DNA of 64,000 nt from Montifringilla adamsi (lineage: Eukaryota; Chordata; Aves; Passeriformes; Passeridae), in assembly GCA_017590115.1 (NCBI GenBank), contig JAGGNK010006448.1, forward strand, positions 2,181,849 to 2,245,848, in the 5' to 3' direction. This document shows, one piece after another, positions 50,301 through 62,735 of the stretch. The translations under genes and the position numbers were made by a program. The notes below the pieces were generated by a model. It saw nothing but the letters and a program-made list of their open reading frames with translations. It did not search any database and was not told the origin of the DNA. How positions within the stretch are numbered: the first letter of the stretch is position 1; each line of letters starts with the position of its first letter.

Positions 50301-51899
50301 TAATCTAGGTGTCAGTTCTTAATTGGATAATTTAGCTTTAAAAGACCTTGTAACAAGAAATTGTTAGCCATTTTGTGCCTTCTAATGAACAGCTGCCAAA
50401 CTCACAGTAGTGAGACTGTTTTACTGATAAGAAATAATAAACACTTGAGTCCCAACATGAACTACTGTCTCAAGTGCCTTCAATCCAGACCCAGAGAAAC
50501 TGACAACTGGTACCCCCACATCTTCAGGAGATGCTAAAATGATGACCAAAAAGAAAAAGAAGAGGAAGGCAAAAGTACTTGCTCAACTGTATGTAGCTTC
50601 TGTCTTCTGTGCTTGAGTTACTTTTTATTTTAAATGCTGTAGGAGCAGTCAGAATTTCTCTTTAATTTTTGGATAGTTTCAGACATTGATTAGGCACTGG
50701 TAAAGCTCTGCTGAGACAGGTCAGCAATAAATCAAAGGTACACAGAGACGTCCTTCTGTCTTTAGCAGATTTTCTGTTATTGGGGTGGTGCATTCTTACT
50801 CCCATATCAGCTGAGATCTTGTACCCCACAGTAATATGCAAAATGCCTCTCTATCAATACGAACAGAAGAGCACTGTACCATATTATTCATGCAAGATTT
50901 TATTATAAAAAAATAATTTTACAAATCTATTTGCTGCATTTCTCCACCCCTCTTACTTGTTGTTTACCTAGCTGCCAAAATCACTAAATTTCAAAAGCAG
51001 ATGTGAACCTTACCATGAATATCAACTAACATCTTCTAACTAAGCTACAATTTTACATGTCAGTTCTAGGCAAACAAGTGAGCAAAACTCATGAGGGCAT
51101 AATTTATTAACATTGTAAAACGGACCACTGTTAAATGTTTTCCTCTAGTAATGACATGGTTGGCCCCTAATCAGACATGTATACACTAGAAGGAGTTACA
51201 GGATCACCTTAATTCTGACCGCTGACTCAGGTTTTCACATTTGCTTCAGTTCTGAACTGAAAACCAGGCAAAACATTAAAAAAAACAAATTCTAACATAA
51301 CAGTGACAGACCACACATCCTATAGCACGTTCAAAGGACACTCCACCCCTCACAACAGTGAGAAATTCCTTTGTACAAGATCACAGCAGCATAGAAATGG
51401 AACATTGAACATGATAACATGGCAGAAACTAATAACTTTTGTTATTCTAGAAGCTGATTCAGATAGGTTTAGAAAGGTTTGTTCAACTTAATGTTAAAAC
51501 TTTGAGAAGTAAGGTTTTACAACCTCAGAACCTGTTAAGAGTGCTTAGTTATCATCAAAGTTACATGGTTTTTCCTGGGAAAACTAAACTTTCTCATCAT
51601 ACTCTCAGAGAATATTAAATCATTATTTCGCTGCCTCTAAACAGCCTTTAAAAAAATTTGGATGCTGCCCTTTTTTCTTCTTTCTAGACTAAATGAATGT
51701 TTACCCATCAAACTTCTATCCAGTTAGTTTATGCTATGCATTTACTGACTTCATTTTCCAGTCTAAAATGATTCGCTATTTTTCTGGACTGATCTTCCTC
51801 TTAAATGATTCTGGATCTCACCTCCAGTTTACCAATTTTACTCTGGTCTTCTATAAAGCTTGCAGTCCAGCTGGAAGTTCACAGGCTTTGTTGTCTTGG

Positions 51900-52155
51900 A
51901 TCTGACCAAGACAGGGTTAATTTATGCAGCAGCAGGGAAAGGGCAGAGCCAGGAAATGGAATTTTATTCTATACCACCTCATGTCATTGCCAGGGACAAG
52001 GGGAGAAGAAGGGAGTCTCTTCTAGGAAGAAGGCATTCCTTCCAGTCAAGCCAGTCTGGTGGCAGTTCCCAGCTGGAGGGAGTGGTTGGATAACGTCAGT
52101 TCCAAGCCAGAGGGAACAGCTGGGTAGCTGGTTCTGAGCTGGGAAGAGCATTTGG
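51900..52155 (+). mobile_element. Probable ERV-type LTR fragment
   Basis: The stretch has the look of the promoter half of an avian ERV LTR: ACCAAGACAGGGTTAATTTA, GCAGCAGCAGGGAAAGG, TTCTATACCACCTCATGTCA followed by GGGGAGAAGAAGGGAGTCTC, and CAGTTCCCAGCTGGAGG-like repeats. I associate the CTATACCACCTCATGTCATTG word with such LTRs in songbirds. Neither terminus is clear and no internal coding region is present. A CR1 fragment starts about 115 bp downstream. Confidence 0.5.
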
Positions 52156-52269
52156 AAGGATCTTAATGTTTATAACACATACCCACCAGCGGGAGTAAAG
52201 AAGACGGAGCCACACCCTTCCCAGTGGTGCCCAGTAAAACAAGAAGCAACAGCATGAACTGAAGCACAG

Positions 52270-52472
52270 AAAATTCCATTTAAACATAAGAAAAAAAAAC
52301 CTTTTGTACTATCAGGATGATCAAACAAGTTGCCAAGAAAGGTTGTGGAGTCTCCATCCTTGGAGGCTCCAAGGGTGGAGGCCTTGGATATGCACACAGG
52401 GACTGCATACAGTCTTGAGCAACCTGTTCTGGGTGGTCCTGCTCTGGTCCCCAACAATCCTGTGATCCTGTG
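52270..52472 (+). mobile_element. CR1 LINE 3'-end fragment
   Basis: Sense-orientation CR1 tail: TTCCATTTAAACATAAG, CAAGTTGCCAAGAAAGGTTG, TGGAGTCTCCATCCTTGGAG, GAGCAACCTGTTCTGGGTGG and the terminal CAATCCTGTGATCCTGTGG. The middle differs from other copies (GGCTCCAAGGGTGGAGGCC), so it is either an old or a rearranged copy. Confidence 0.85.
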
Positions 52473-52560
52473 GTTATGTTCAACTGCATCCTACCATCTG
52501 TAATTTGATAACCCCACCAGATACATATCCCTCTGTTAGACTGCCACCACCATTTAATCT

Positions 52561-52611
52561 GTTTGCAGTCATCCACATCACATGCTTCTGTACGTTTGCA
52601 GTCATCCACAT
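52561..52611. repeat. Exact 18-bp direct repeat, 33-bp offset
   Basis: GTTTGCAGTCATCCACAT occurs at 52561-52578 and again at 52594-52611. The segment between reads CACATGCTTCTGTAC-like sequence. It is a short partial tandem duplication. Confidence 0.9.
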
Positions 52612-52629
52612 TGTCATCATTTTATATAC

Positions 52630-52800
52630 ACAGTACATCTTCCAGATTGTTTCTGAGATGTCGCATATGACTCCAATCAGAGCCTTACTGAAGTCAAGAA
52701 GAAACTCTTGGACTGTTCTTTCACCCCAGCTGAGATACAGTGTCACCAAGTCATTCTATCTGAAGCAGAAATTTCATCAAGCCCATTTCATAAGCTCACT
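52630..52800 (-). mobile_element. Degraded CR1/L3-type LINE fragment (reverse-transcriptase end)
   Basis: Read on the complement, this resembles the C-terminal part of a CR1-clade ORF2. The plus-strand words CAGAGCCTTACTGAAGTCAA, GTGTCACCAAGTCATTCTAT and CATCAAGCCCATTTCATAAG follow the order of the well-known antisense signature (GCCTTGCTGAAGTC, CAGTCATTCCATCATAGAAG, CATGATTTCC) of this region. It is strongly diverged and frame-broken. It may extend into the T-rich sequence to about 53.6 kb, but I cannot follow it there. Confidence 0.5.
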
Positions 52801-53804
52801 ACATTCCATCATTACATTTTTGTCCTTACTACTGTAACCAACTAGAAGACTTAAAGTCTACGTACTTTATTACAAAACTGTCATAAAACATCAGCTTACA
52901 CCTACTCATGACCGCATGCTTTTGAAGAGTTATGTGTCTGAACATCTTTCAAGTTGCCAAATTTGTTTGAATGGTCTGCAATCACAACATCTTCTTTCTT
53001 TGTCTCTTTTAAGAACATACTCTCTATGTGCCCTCTTTTGACATACCACCTGTCCTTTACGGTTCTTACAAGGTAATTGTTCTTGGACTCAAAACTGCTT
53101 CAATTAGTTGTTTGGGTAGGAAAGAATAAAATCCACCTTAAGCTCACAAACCTGAATGTTTGTAACTCAAAAAGTGTTCTTCAACCTGTTCTTTGCTTTT
53201 TCTGGCCTGTGTTCCTTCCACCTTGCTGTTAGCTTCAACCATGCTAAGTTAGCTTATCTTCTTTGTAAAGACAGAATACAGGTAGATTACTATTCCAACT
53301 TCTTCTGTCTTCAATTATTTTCTCAATTTCTCCTCCAGATAACAGTCACAATTTCCTTTGTCTCCCTTTACTTACAGAAGCTTTTTTCTATTTACAAAAC
53401 AATAGCTTGTGCACTACATCCCTTAATATCTGCAGCTCTGCATTTTTTAATTTGTCCAGCATGCTTCTCATTTTCTTTTATCTTTAATAATCATAGTGCC
53501 AAAAGAGTTTGTCAACATTTCAAACTACCATCCTTGTACTGCTGTTTGGATACTTCATTTGGATTAGCCAACAGTCTCAAACGAAGTCTCAGCTTACCTG
53601 CAGAGAGAAACTGCTAAATGATCTCAGGTTTTTAATATTCTTTTGTAACTGTATTTCAAAGCTCTGCTAAACAAATCAGTCAGAGAAGCAGTACACCCAC
53701 GTTCACAACCTTTCTTTAGCTAATGATAATTACAGATTGTACTACAGACAGCCTTTAATAAACAGCATCAGGTTTAGAAAGAAGACATCTGTAGGGACCT
53801 TTCT

Positions 53805-53818
53805 GTTGCCATGGAAAT
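53805..53818 (+). promoter_or_regulatory. Candidate RFX X-box
   Basis: GTTGCCATGGAAAT differs from the RFX palindromic consensus GTTGCCATGGNAAC only at the last base. It lies within a TAAT-rich 260-bp stretch with no recognised repeat, which could be an intronic enhancer. Confidence 0.35.
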
Positions 53819-55907
53819 ATCTGCAGGCCAAGCTGTCTTTAGCTCCACACATTACCTCTGTATTAACCTATTATTATGCTTTTCTTTGAGTATTAATACA
53901 AATTATGGACTAACTCACCCCAAAAGGATTATTATAAATGATAATTTTGTCTGACTTTGAGGGATTCCAAAGGAGGAGTCACAAATGCTACATAAAAGGG
54001 TAAAATCCTGGACTTTCAGAAAACTGAATACTGGCCTGATGTTGCATGGCTTTTATTCCAGTCTTGCAGATCTGCAGCTTGCTTCAGTAACAGGGATAGG
54101 TCAAGGCTCCCAGCAATCACTAATGCACTTTCTGAAGGCCAGGGATCAATTCACAGCTAAATTTTTTCACATCATTATAAAAGTCTGGATGAAACTTAAA
54201 CCATGCCAGCTCAAAATATTAAACAGATGATTACTTTCTGAAACTATGTGATTAACACAGTAACCATCACGAATGCAATAAACAATAATGACAAATGGTG
54301 TGGAACACTACAGCAACACGCACAATAAATGTGTGCAACAGTTTCACATGTGGAATACTGCTTTGAAGGATCCCAAAACATTTTGCAACTATGTACACTT
54401 AACACTGCTGAAATGCAGTCATCTCAAAGGGTAGATGGTACTAAGTAACTTGCAAATGGCATATAGCATAACAGGGGCATCTTTAACACCCACACAGAAT
54501 AAACAGGACCTCAGTTTTTAAGATCTCATCCAAAACACACCCACACAGCCAAGTGCATGGTATTCAGTTTACTTATTTCATATAAATGAAGAAGAAATTA
54601 ATCTCTGCTAAGTTATGAACCACTGGGCTCCAGAAGAGTGAGGGATCCAAGCACGATTGTTCACAATTAACAACAGCATTTTCACCACTTCAACAAAATT
54701 ACAGAGGACATAACTGAAAATGTTCCTTACTCTGACAATATCTCATACTGCCATAATTTTTGAACGGAAGATCAATCAGAAGTTCTCCCAAATGGCTTCC
54801 ATTGCAACATTAACTTTTGTCACCAAGTATCTGATGACAGACTTTTGAAGAGAATCATTTAGAGTGCTGCCCAAAGAAGCACAGGCAACCTCATTAGCAT
54901 GAACTGAACTTGAAACTCGTAGGAAAACAGAAAGAATTCCAGGAAATACAAAGTTATTGCTGCTGGTTCTTACCTAGTATGAACTATATCTGTTAGCGAA
55001 AAGGCTTTAAGTACAGTTTCTCAGATAAAGAAAATCGTAACAAAAATATTTTCTGTATTTTTTCTGTATTTTTCTAATACCTGGTAACCTGAAAATAAAA
55101 AAGAAAGTAATATTATCAGGCTGTCCAGAGTGTGAACAGCAATTTAGGTTCTATTTCTGAACTGCTGACTCAAATAAATCTGTGGAAATCTCTCCACAGA
55201 CCCTAGAAAATCTGTGATTATTGCCCAGAAGTGATACTAGTTCAGTCAACAATTAAAACCATTATTTTCAGAACAAAAGGCAACCTTTTCTCTTTTCTTT
55301 TTTCATCTTTCTTTTGTTTCTTGATCTTATTCCCTCCAGTGAAAAAAACCCCACTCTTAGTAAGCAAAGGTATACAGTTTTAATGCAAACTTTAGAATTA
55401 TAAATACCGGAGAATACGCCTTCAGGCTGGAAATCCTCATATAATAACAAGTGGCCTAGCTACCACCAGGTAAGGACTTAACTTATCACCTTGGTCTTTT
55501 TAACCAAGAGTGGCACGTGCACCACACATCAGTACAAAATGAAATTAAAAGCTGATAATACAAGAGGCAGTAACCCCACTGCCCTCCTGCCTCCAATTTG
55601 CCTCCTCCCTCATGCTGCCATAGAGACTTGCAAACCAGCACTAGGGAACTGGTAGACTGAAAATCACCTCCTTCTCCCAAAAAATTGATCATTTTTATTG
55701 TATATCCATCCTCAATCTGTTGGTGATAAGGAAGGAGCTTCAGGTCAACCATGTGCAGCTAAGACTCCAAGGCAGGAGTGTACTGCTGTGCGCTGGCAGC
55801 AGGACTGGCATATACCATGGGATGGTGACAATGAAACAAAGTGGGGTCTGAGGGCAACAAAGGGGGCACTGACATTTGTCTGAGCAGTCAGATTCCTGTA
55901 TCTTTAT

Positions 55908-56319
55908 TGTATTTGCAGGGCCCCCAGATGTAGGAAGGAATGATAAATCTGACTCCATGTTCTCAGAATGCTAATTTATTATTTTATGATACTATATTAT
56001 ATTAAAGAATACTAAACTATACTATACCAAAGAATACAGAAAGTATACTTACAGAAGGCTGGAAAAATAACAAAAAACTCATTACTCTTTCCAGAGTCCC
56101 GACACAGCTTGGCACTGATTGGCCAACGAGTGAAAACACTCACAGCAGAAACCAATGAAACAACCACCTGTTGATAACAATCTCCAAATACATCCCAAAG
56201 GAGCAAAACACAGGAGAAGCAAATGAGATAATATTGTTTTCCTTTTCCTCTGAGGCTTCTCAGCTTCCCCAGAGAAAAATCCTAGGCAAAGGGATTTTTC
56301 AGAAAATATGAATGTGTCA
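55908..56319 (-). mobile_element. ERV-type LTR, probably solo (about 410 bp)
   Basis: This is read on the minus strand. The element begins TGACACATTCATATTTTC at 56319 and ends GCAAATACA at 55908, giving TG...CA termini. Inside are GGATTTTTCTCTGGGGAAGC, a CCAAT box at 56118-56122 (in GGCCAATCAGTGCC), GTCGGGACTCTGGAAAGAGT, a TATAG-rich stretch and an AATAAA signal at 55975-55980, followed by GAGAACATGGAGTCAGAT. This is a promoter/polyadenylation layout typical of a retroviral LTR, in a family I associate with songbird endogenous retroviruses. No retroviral genes flank it, and no clear target-site duplication is visible, so solo status is inferred. Confidence 0.75.
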
Positions 56320-58091
56320 TATTATCAACTCACATTCAGTGGTGCCTTCTGTCAGTAATCCCACTGGGATCAACAGGACCACACATGGACAACTTCACTG
56401 TACCACTGTTCCTAAAATGTTTTCCCTGTGTTTCATTTATGTGAGGCACACTATCACTTGTGCAAAGCTCTCCATTCATTCAGTGCTCATGACAAACAGC
56501 CCTCAATGAACAAGACAACAGATTGTTCTCGTTATTCCACGTCACCGGTGACTGCTCAATGCCGCATTTCCTCTGGAAGATGCACTCAAACACTTCAAGT
56601 AATACTGAAGCTTTCTTATTCATGTCATAGAGGAAATAATGAATCCAAATTCAAGGTTTACTGAATTCCCCACTGCCATCCACACCTACAGCCAGGCCTC
56701 AACACCATGGGAAGCCAAGACCCTGGAGTGTACAGGAATGGCTGCCTCCAGAACCTCCACTTCTGCTCCCAGCAGGATGCAGGGAACGTGTTGCTTGTCC
56801 TGCCACCAAACCTCTCTAAAAATCCTCCATCACATGGAAGTGCCACAGGGATGAGGCTCCATGGACATGAAAAACACACCCACCTAAATGGACCCAAAGA
56901 TGGGGCAGGAAAGCCAAGGACAAACTTTATGTATAGGAAAAGGAGGATTACACTTCAGAAGCTGAAGAAGTTAAACAGCTGAATAAGAGTGGAAACGCAC
57001 AGGTCTGATTTCAGCTGTATTACATCCAAATGATCCCTTACGAACAGCAGGCACAGGTAAGCAGATTAAAAAAGGTAGTATAATTTTTAAATTAAAAGAT
57101 GAACTAAGATCTCTGCAGATCCTAAGTTCAATATAGTTCCAATTAAGAACAGTGAGATAGCGACAAACTATCAAGCAGAATTTAGCTGTACAGAAAATGG
57201 TGTTTGGTCATGTCACTAACTTTGCAAACAATGTATTTGCAAAGAATAGTGCATCTACTAAAAGAAATAACCAACAAACCCATTAGCACTTTCCAGATAT
57301 AAGACACATAATCCCGTGACTTCTGAGGGATATTTTTTACATTTCGAAGTAAACACAGGATTTAAAAAAAATATACTTTCCATTCAATCAAGCCTAGAAT
57401 CAATGAAAAAGTGGTGTGAGTAATGGCCAAAGCACAACATGCACAGTTACACTGCCTAGGCAAGAGGGCTTCACACTCAGCAGCACTGTGCCAAGAAAGA
57501 ACTTGCCACTTGACATACAGAAGTTGCTTAAGTGAGAAGACCAATTCTAATTACATCAAGAGATTGGCACTAAAGGTCATGTTATTTAATATGCAGTATT
57601 CCTGGCCCTTTAAAGAACACTTAACATATGGCATTTCTGGCTTTTAAGTCACTTTTCAGAGACTTTCCTTATATTCATATTCAATATCAATCTACAAAGA
57701 CTTGCAGAATGAACTTGCAAAACTGAGTAACAAGGTAGTGACACAAAATGCATGTGGGAGAACCACCCCCTACTGTGCCTATACAAGGATGACCCATAAA
57801 CTGGACATGTAAATCGAACTGTCTTGGTGGCAATGGCTTATACTACAGCAGCTCTCTTGGGAAACACAACATTGCCTTCAAAACAATGCCACATTATGGT
57901 ATACAAAGTGTAACCCATTCTTTTAAATGCTGCATGGAAGAGAGACCTGGGCAAAATGGTAATAACCTCATATCTTTCAAGAATCAATCCCATTTAGGAC
58001 TTTTCTGTTTTTGGCAGGGCCTGGGGCATTTTTAGTAACATTTTTGTTTTAAGCCAATCAACACCTAAAGCATGAAAACTCATTGGAAATC

Positions 58092-58950
58092 TGCAGTGGG
58101 TTAAGCCTGGCTGGATGCCAGGCACCCACCAAAATCACTCTATTACTCCCCTCTACAACTGGACAGGGCAGAGAAAACACAAAGAAGGGTTTCTGGGTTG
58201 AGATAAGGACAGGGAGAGATCACTCACCATATACCATCATGGGCAAAACAGACTCAAACTGTGGATATTAACTGAATTTATTACTAAAAAATCGGAGTAG
58301 GATAACAAGACGTAAAATAAATCTTAAAACTACCTTTCCCCCACCCGTTCCTCAGCTCTACTTCCTCCCCTGCAGTGGCACAGCGAGACTGAGAATGTGG
58401 GTTACGATCAGTTCATCACGCATTTTTCCTGCTGCTGCTCAGGGAGAAGAGTCCTTCCCCTGCTCCAGTGTGGGGTCCCTTCCAAAGGACACAGTCCTCC
58501 ACAAACTTCTTCACTGGGTCCATCCCACAGGCAACAGTTCTCCATGAACTGCTCCAATGTGGATCACTCTTCCACAAGTTGCAGTCCTTCAGGCACAGTC
58601 TGCTCCAACACAGATCCCCCAGAGGGTCAAAAGTCCTCCAGGAAACCTGGTCCAGCACAGGCTCACCTCTCCATGGGTCTATAGGTCCCTGCTAGGATCC
58701 TGCTCCAGCATGAGCCTCCCATACAGTCACAGCTGCCTTCTAGGCATCCACCTGCTCTGGTGGTGGTCTCCTCCATGGGCTGCAGGTGGATCTCTATATC
58801 CCCATGGAACTCCACAGGCTGCAGGGAAATCCCAGCTCTGGCACCCGGAGCACCTCCTCCCTGCTCCTTCTCCACTGACCTTGGTGTCTGCAGGTCTGTT
58901 CCTCTCACATATTCTCACCCTATTTTTTTGTCTCACCAGTTCTAGAGATT
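58092..58950 (-). mobile_element. ERV-type LTR relic with internal tandem array
   Basis: Read on the minus strand, the element runs from about 58950 to 58092. The 5' part carries CTGCAGACACCAAGGTCAGT, GAGCACCTC-like words in complement, and a series of CTGGAGCA-type units about 50 bp apart. The AATAAA signal is at 58277-58282, followed by the family's end block (TGAGTCTGTTTTGCCC, GGTGAGTGATCTCTCCCTGT, CCTTATCTCAACCC, GGTGCCTGGCATCCAGCCAG). It ends AACCCACTGCA at 58092. It shares its 3' block with the LTR at 7.7-8.1 kb, in opposite orientation. Several overlapping open frames here follow the tandem repeat and are not genes. Confidence 0.8.
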
Positions 58951-60880
58951 AAGGATGATTAGCTCAGACACTGCTATTTAACATTTAAATACTTAACTTA
59001 CTGAAGAAGAACCCTGAACCTGATATTTAAAAATGTATGTTAGCATACACTTACAAGGTTGATGTGAGACATGAACTTTCGAGGATATATAAGGCAGATG
59101 ATATGCTTAGGTTTTGGAAAATGATGACTGAAGTCCTATGATAAGCATCCAAATAGCAATTTATATGGAAACTGTTCTTCACAACATAAACCTAATGCAA
59201 TTGGCAGACAACAGCTGCAAAATAACTGAAAAGAAGTAGCCTACATTTGCCACGACACTGCCACCAGTGTCCCACAATGCAGAAAGATAAATGAGATAAA
59301 GGATGGATTAAACAGTTTTACTGGGAATAGTTAATCAGCTGCTATTAAATACAATGACTCAAGTATAGCAATGGGCTTAAAATCACCTTAAAAATGCTGA
59401 CTGATCAAAGTTATGTCCGAGGAAGGATCACCCAACATGAACCTTTTCCATCCTCCCTGTTTTCCTCACCTATTGGGGATCCTGCTGCAGTGCGTAGTCA
59501 AATGGACCTTTGGCTTGACTCACCGTGGTGCTTATGAGGATTCTAAATAAATCAGCTTGCTACTGCTACCACTTCACTCCACACAACCAGACTGCAACCA
59601 TAAATTGCTTTAATGCACAGTATGTTTCACTACATGCCCATGTAACAAAGTTCAAGTGTCAGCTAAGCTCCTTTGTGGATATTACCACATGATGTCATGC
59701 CCTGTACTCAGTCAGATGCCATATGGATACCAGTATAAAGAACAGGTTGTCAAGTATTTAAAAAAACAGCTGCATTTAGATTTAAGAAGAGTAGTGAAAC
59801 ACACAGGTTGATAACCATATTTTAGCCATGATTTTAGACTGAGGAAACATGACACAGGGGTTAGTGTAACATAGTAAAGAGGAAATCAGACATACTGGAT
59901 GAAAAGCTGTTTTTTCCTATTAGGGACACAAAGTCCATTTGGATATCATCTAGAGCACCATTCACCTCACTCCCCAAACAACAACAAAACCAATACCTGG
60001 GTTTTGTAAAAGGCACAGACTTCTTGTTCTTATCAGGGCACAATGGAAGCAGTTGTTTTTCATCTATTAATTCCTTTCTGACTTAAGAGGCTGGTTAGCC
60101 CAGATAAACTCTCCTCCATACATTCTTCCCTGACAACTGAACTCAGATAAGGTTCTCCACCAAACATCTGACCAGATTAATATGTTCTGGGCATTTGTGA
60201 CAAGAGTGCTTCCCTTGGCCTAGCAGTGTCCAACCTTCTTTTTTCTTTCCTTCCCCAAGCTTTATGAGAATGATGAGAAGTTCTTTGACTTACTCAAGGT
60301 CAGACTTGAAGTGGTGGGTAAAGTAGATGATTTACTTGGGAAGAGATGCATTCTGAATTTAAAATCAGACCAAGCCTTTAACTGAAGCTCAACCAAAATG
60401 AATACAATTATCTGTATCTCATACGAAGAGGGCTATTTTGAAAGCTTCAATTTAGCCACTTTTTGCCTAGAGCAAACTGATAAGTGAATTTTAAGAAACT
60501 TCTTTAGAAATACACAAAGTGCTATAGATAAACAAAATACTGAGAACAAGAAATACATAATGAGAACAGTCTTAGGCACATACTGAAAACTCTAGTGTTG
60601 CAACTGCTTCAAAACCTCAATGCTGTTACAGTAATGATGTCCAACAAATAACAGTATTATTCGTGCTGATCACTGAATGTTAAATGCCATTCTGAACAAG
60701 TACCTTCTGTTATTTGCCAGTGACTTTCATTTTGAAGACATTCCACTAGCAACAGGCTCTATCCATGCTGAAACATTGAAATTTCATGTTTGGTGCACCA
60801 CTTACAGGTTACGAAGTTCATCTCACAAAAATGGGGAATTTATTAATTTCAAGTTCCTTTCTTGGGATACATATTAAGAT

Positions 60881-60975
60881 TACAGAATCGCATAATGGGT
60901 CAGGCTGGAATGATCCCAGTGGGTCATCTGGTCCAACCTCCCTGCTCAAGCAGTGTCCAGACGGTTCCTGAATTA
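60881..60975 (-). mobile_element. CR1 LINE 3'-end fragment
   Basis: Antisense CR1 tail: TTACAGAATCGCATAATGGG, CAGGCTGGAATGATCCC, GTCATCTGGTCCAACCTCCC and TGCTCAAGCAGTGTCCAGAC. It covers only the last 95 bp or so of the element. Confidence 0.88.
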
Positions 60976-62600
60976 CATTAGCACTTTATTATTATTCCTT
61001 AATAATGATCCCCAAAAACTAAACCTATGACTGTAGATGGAACAGCATGTCATGGGCTGGATCTTGAGCTGTGCAGTCTCCAGGTTCTATGGACAGCTGT
61101 AATTGCTGATTCATTACACTGAGAAGAGAGGGTATATTTCGTATGGAGCTCGTTCTTCCTCCAGGTCAATAAGGAAATGGATCAGTCTTTATATTTCTTC
61201 AGTGTAAACCTCCAAGTCAACTGCTCAGGGGCTTATCTGTCAGGTTTTATAGAAACAAACAGAAGCCAGGAGGAGAAACCATACCCACTTACAGAGTCTC
61301 AGTAACTCAGAGCTGAACACATCCCTTCTATTGAACACACTGAAGAAGAAAACGTGATGTAGATCCGGCTTCCCTCCTTGAAATGAGTGTATTTGAAACT
61401 ACGTAAAACAAAAGACCTCACTGTTTAGGATGCCTTTGCTTTTGGAAATGTCTAGCGATAATCAGCAGGTCGACAAAATAAATAATGGTATTCTCACATT
61501 ATTGTTTTTGTTCAGTCATGCCAGGACAATCTTACTGTTTCATGTGAGATAATGATGCAATAAATCTTAAGAGGTCTATGCCACTGCATTTTAATTTTTT
61601 TTTTTAATGACATGCTCCCAAGACTTCTAGCATACAGATACATCACCCTCATAAAGGCGTTGATCCTTGTGTGGCTGCAAATGTTGATATACTCCATTAC
61701 CAGCAACAGCACTAGCACAGGTTACACAGAGGTGCTATGAAGGATGAGCCTCAGACACAGCTCTCCATGGTGTCTGAGAACTGCTGTTCTTTTACACGTG
61801 CAATCTCTCATGCTACAAAAAACAAATTCAAAAACAAAACAAAAAAACCAGCAGAAGATTCCATCAGAAAAAACAGAGTGGTAGGGAAATCTCCGTATCA
61901 CCCTAACAAGCACAGACTGTGCTGTCAGGCAGCTCTATTCTTTCATGTCGTGTCACTCAGCTGTCTTTTGCTGGAGTCAAAATGCCTTCCTTGTTCAGTG
62001 ACTTAGCACCTGCAAATTGCAAAAGCAAAGCCCTAGCAGCATTTCATCCACATGGCATGACTAAGAGCATGAGCCATGAATTAGGGTAGCACATAGCCAA
62101 GCATGTGCTGTCACTCTTCCCCTTCACTGCACATTCCTTCTGCTTTGAGACTACTTCGGCATTTGCCAAAAGTCTAAGTCTATTTGCTAAGAAAGTTAAA
62201 ATTCTGTTGGGTTTTTCACGCCCTCCCTCCAAGCTACTTTTATGTCAGATTGTCAGGCTGAACTGGCTCACTAAGCAATCCCGCAGTTACTAGCAGGTTC
62301 AGGAACGGCAGCTGAGGAGTTGGGGAAGGAAAGAGGTGGGAAGAACAAAGGACAGGACAACTTCCTCAAATGTCTGACCTAGCCTTCACTACAACTAATA
62401 GTAAGGCTACTACTACAAGGAGTATTAAATCTTGTTAAGGCTGGTAAGCAGTCCTTGCACCCTGCCCAAAAAAGCAGAGGTCATAATTAAAAAAAAAAGC
62501 ACAGAAAGCAGAGATTTGTGTGTACGCAACAGAAGAAGGGAACTGAGAGAAGGCAGCACAGAAGCACAAGCCATCCACACAAGGTGGACAGCACAGCTAT

Positions 62601-62735
62601 TTGCTCCAGGCCAAGTTGCACAAGGCTTTGAGGAACCTGATCTAGTGGAAGGTATCCCTGCCCGTGTCAGAGGGCTGGAACGAAATGTTCTTTAAGGTCC
62701 CTTCCAACCCAAACCGTGCTATGATTCCATGATAC
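62601..62735 (+). mobile_element. CR1 LINE 3'-end fragment
   Basis: Sense CR1 tail: TTGCTCCAGGCCAAGTTGCA, GAACCTGATCTAGTGGAAGG, TATCCCTGCCCGTG, TTTAAGGTCCCTTCCAACCC and the end GCTATGATTCCATGATA, which matches the CR1 terminal octamer repeats. This is the least diverged CR1 tail in the window. Confidence 0.93.

Noticed and set aside
53156..53617. 153-codon plus-strand open frame with hydrophobic Phe/Leu-rich stretches
   Set aside because: The DNA is T-rich, so the apparent membrane segments follow from base composition. I see no signal for a real gene, and it may be part of an old LINE relic.
58397..58952. Several overlapping open frames on both strands, 61 to 131 codons
   Set aside because: They trace the tandem array of the LTR relic; none resembles a retroviral or cellular protein.
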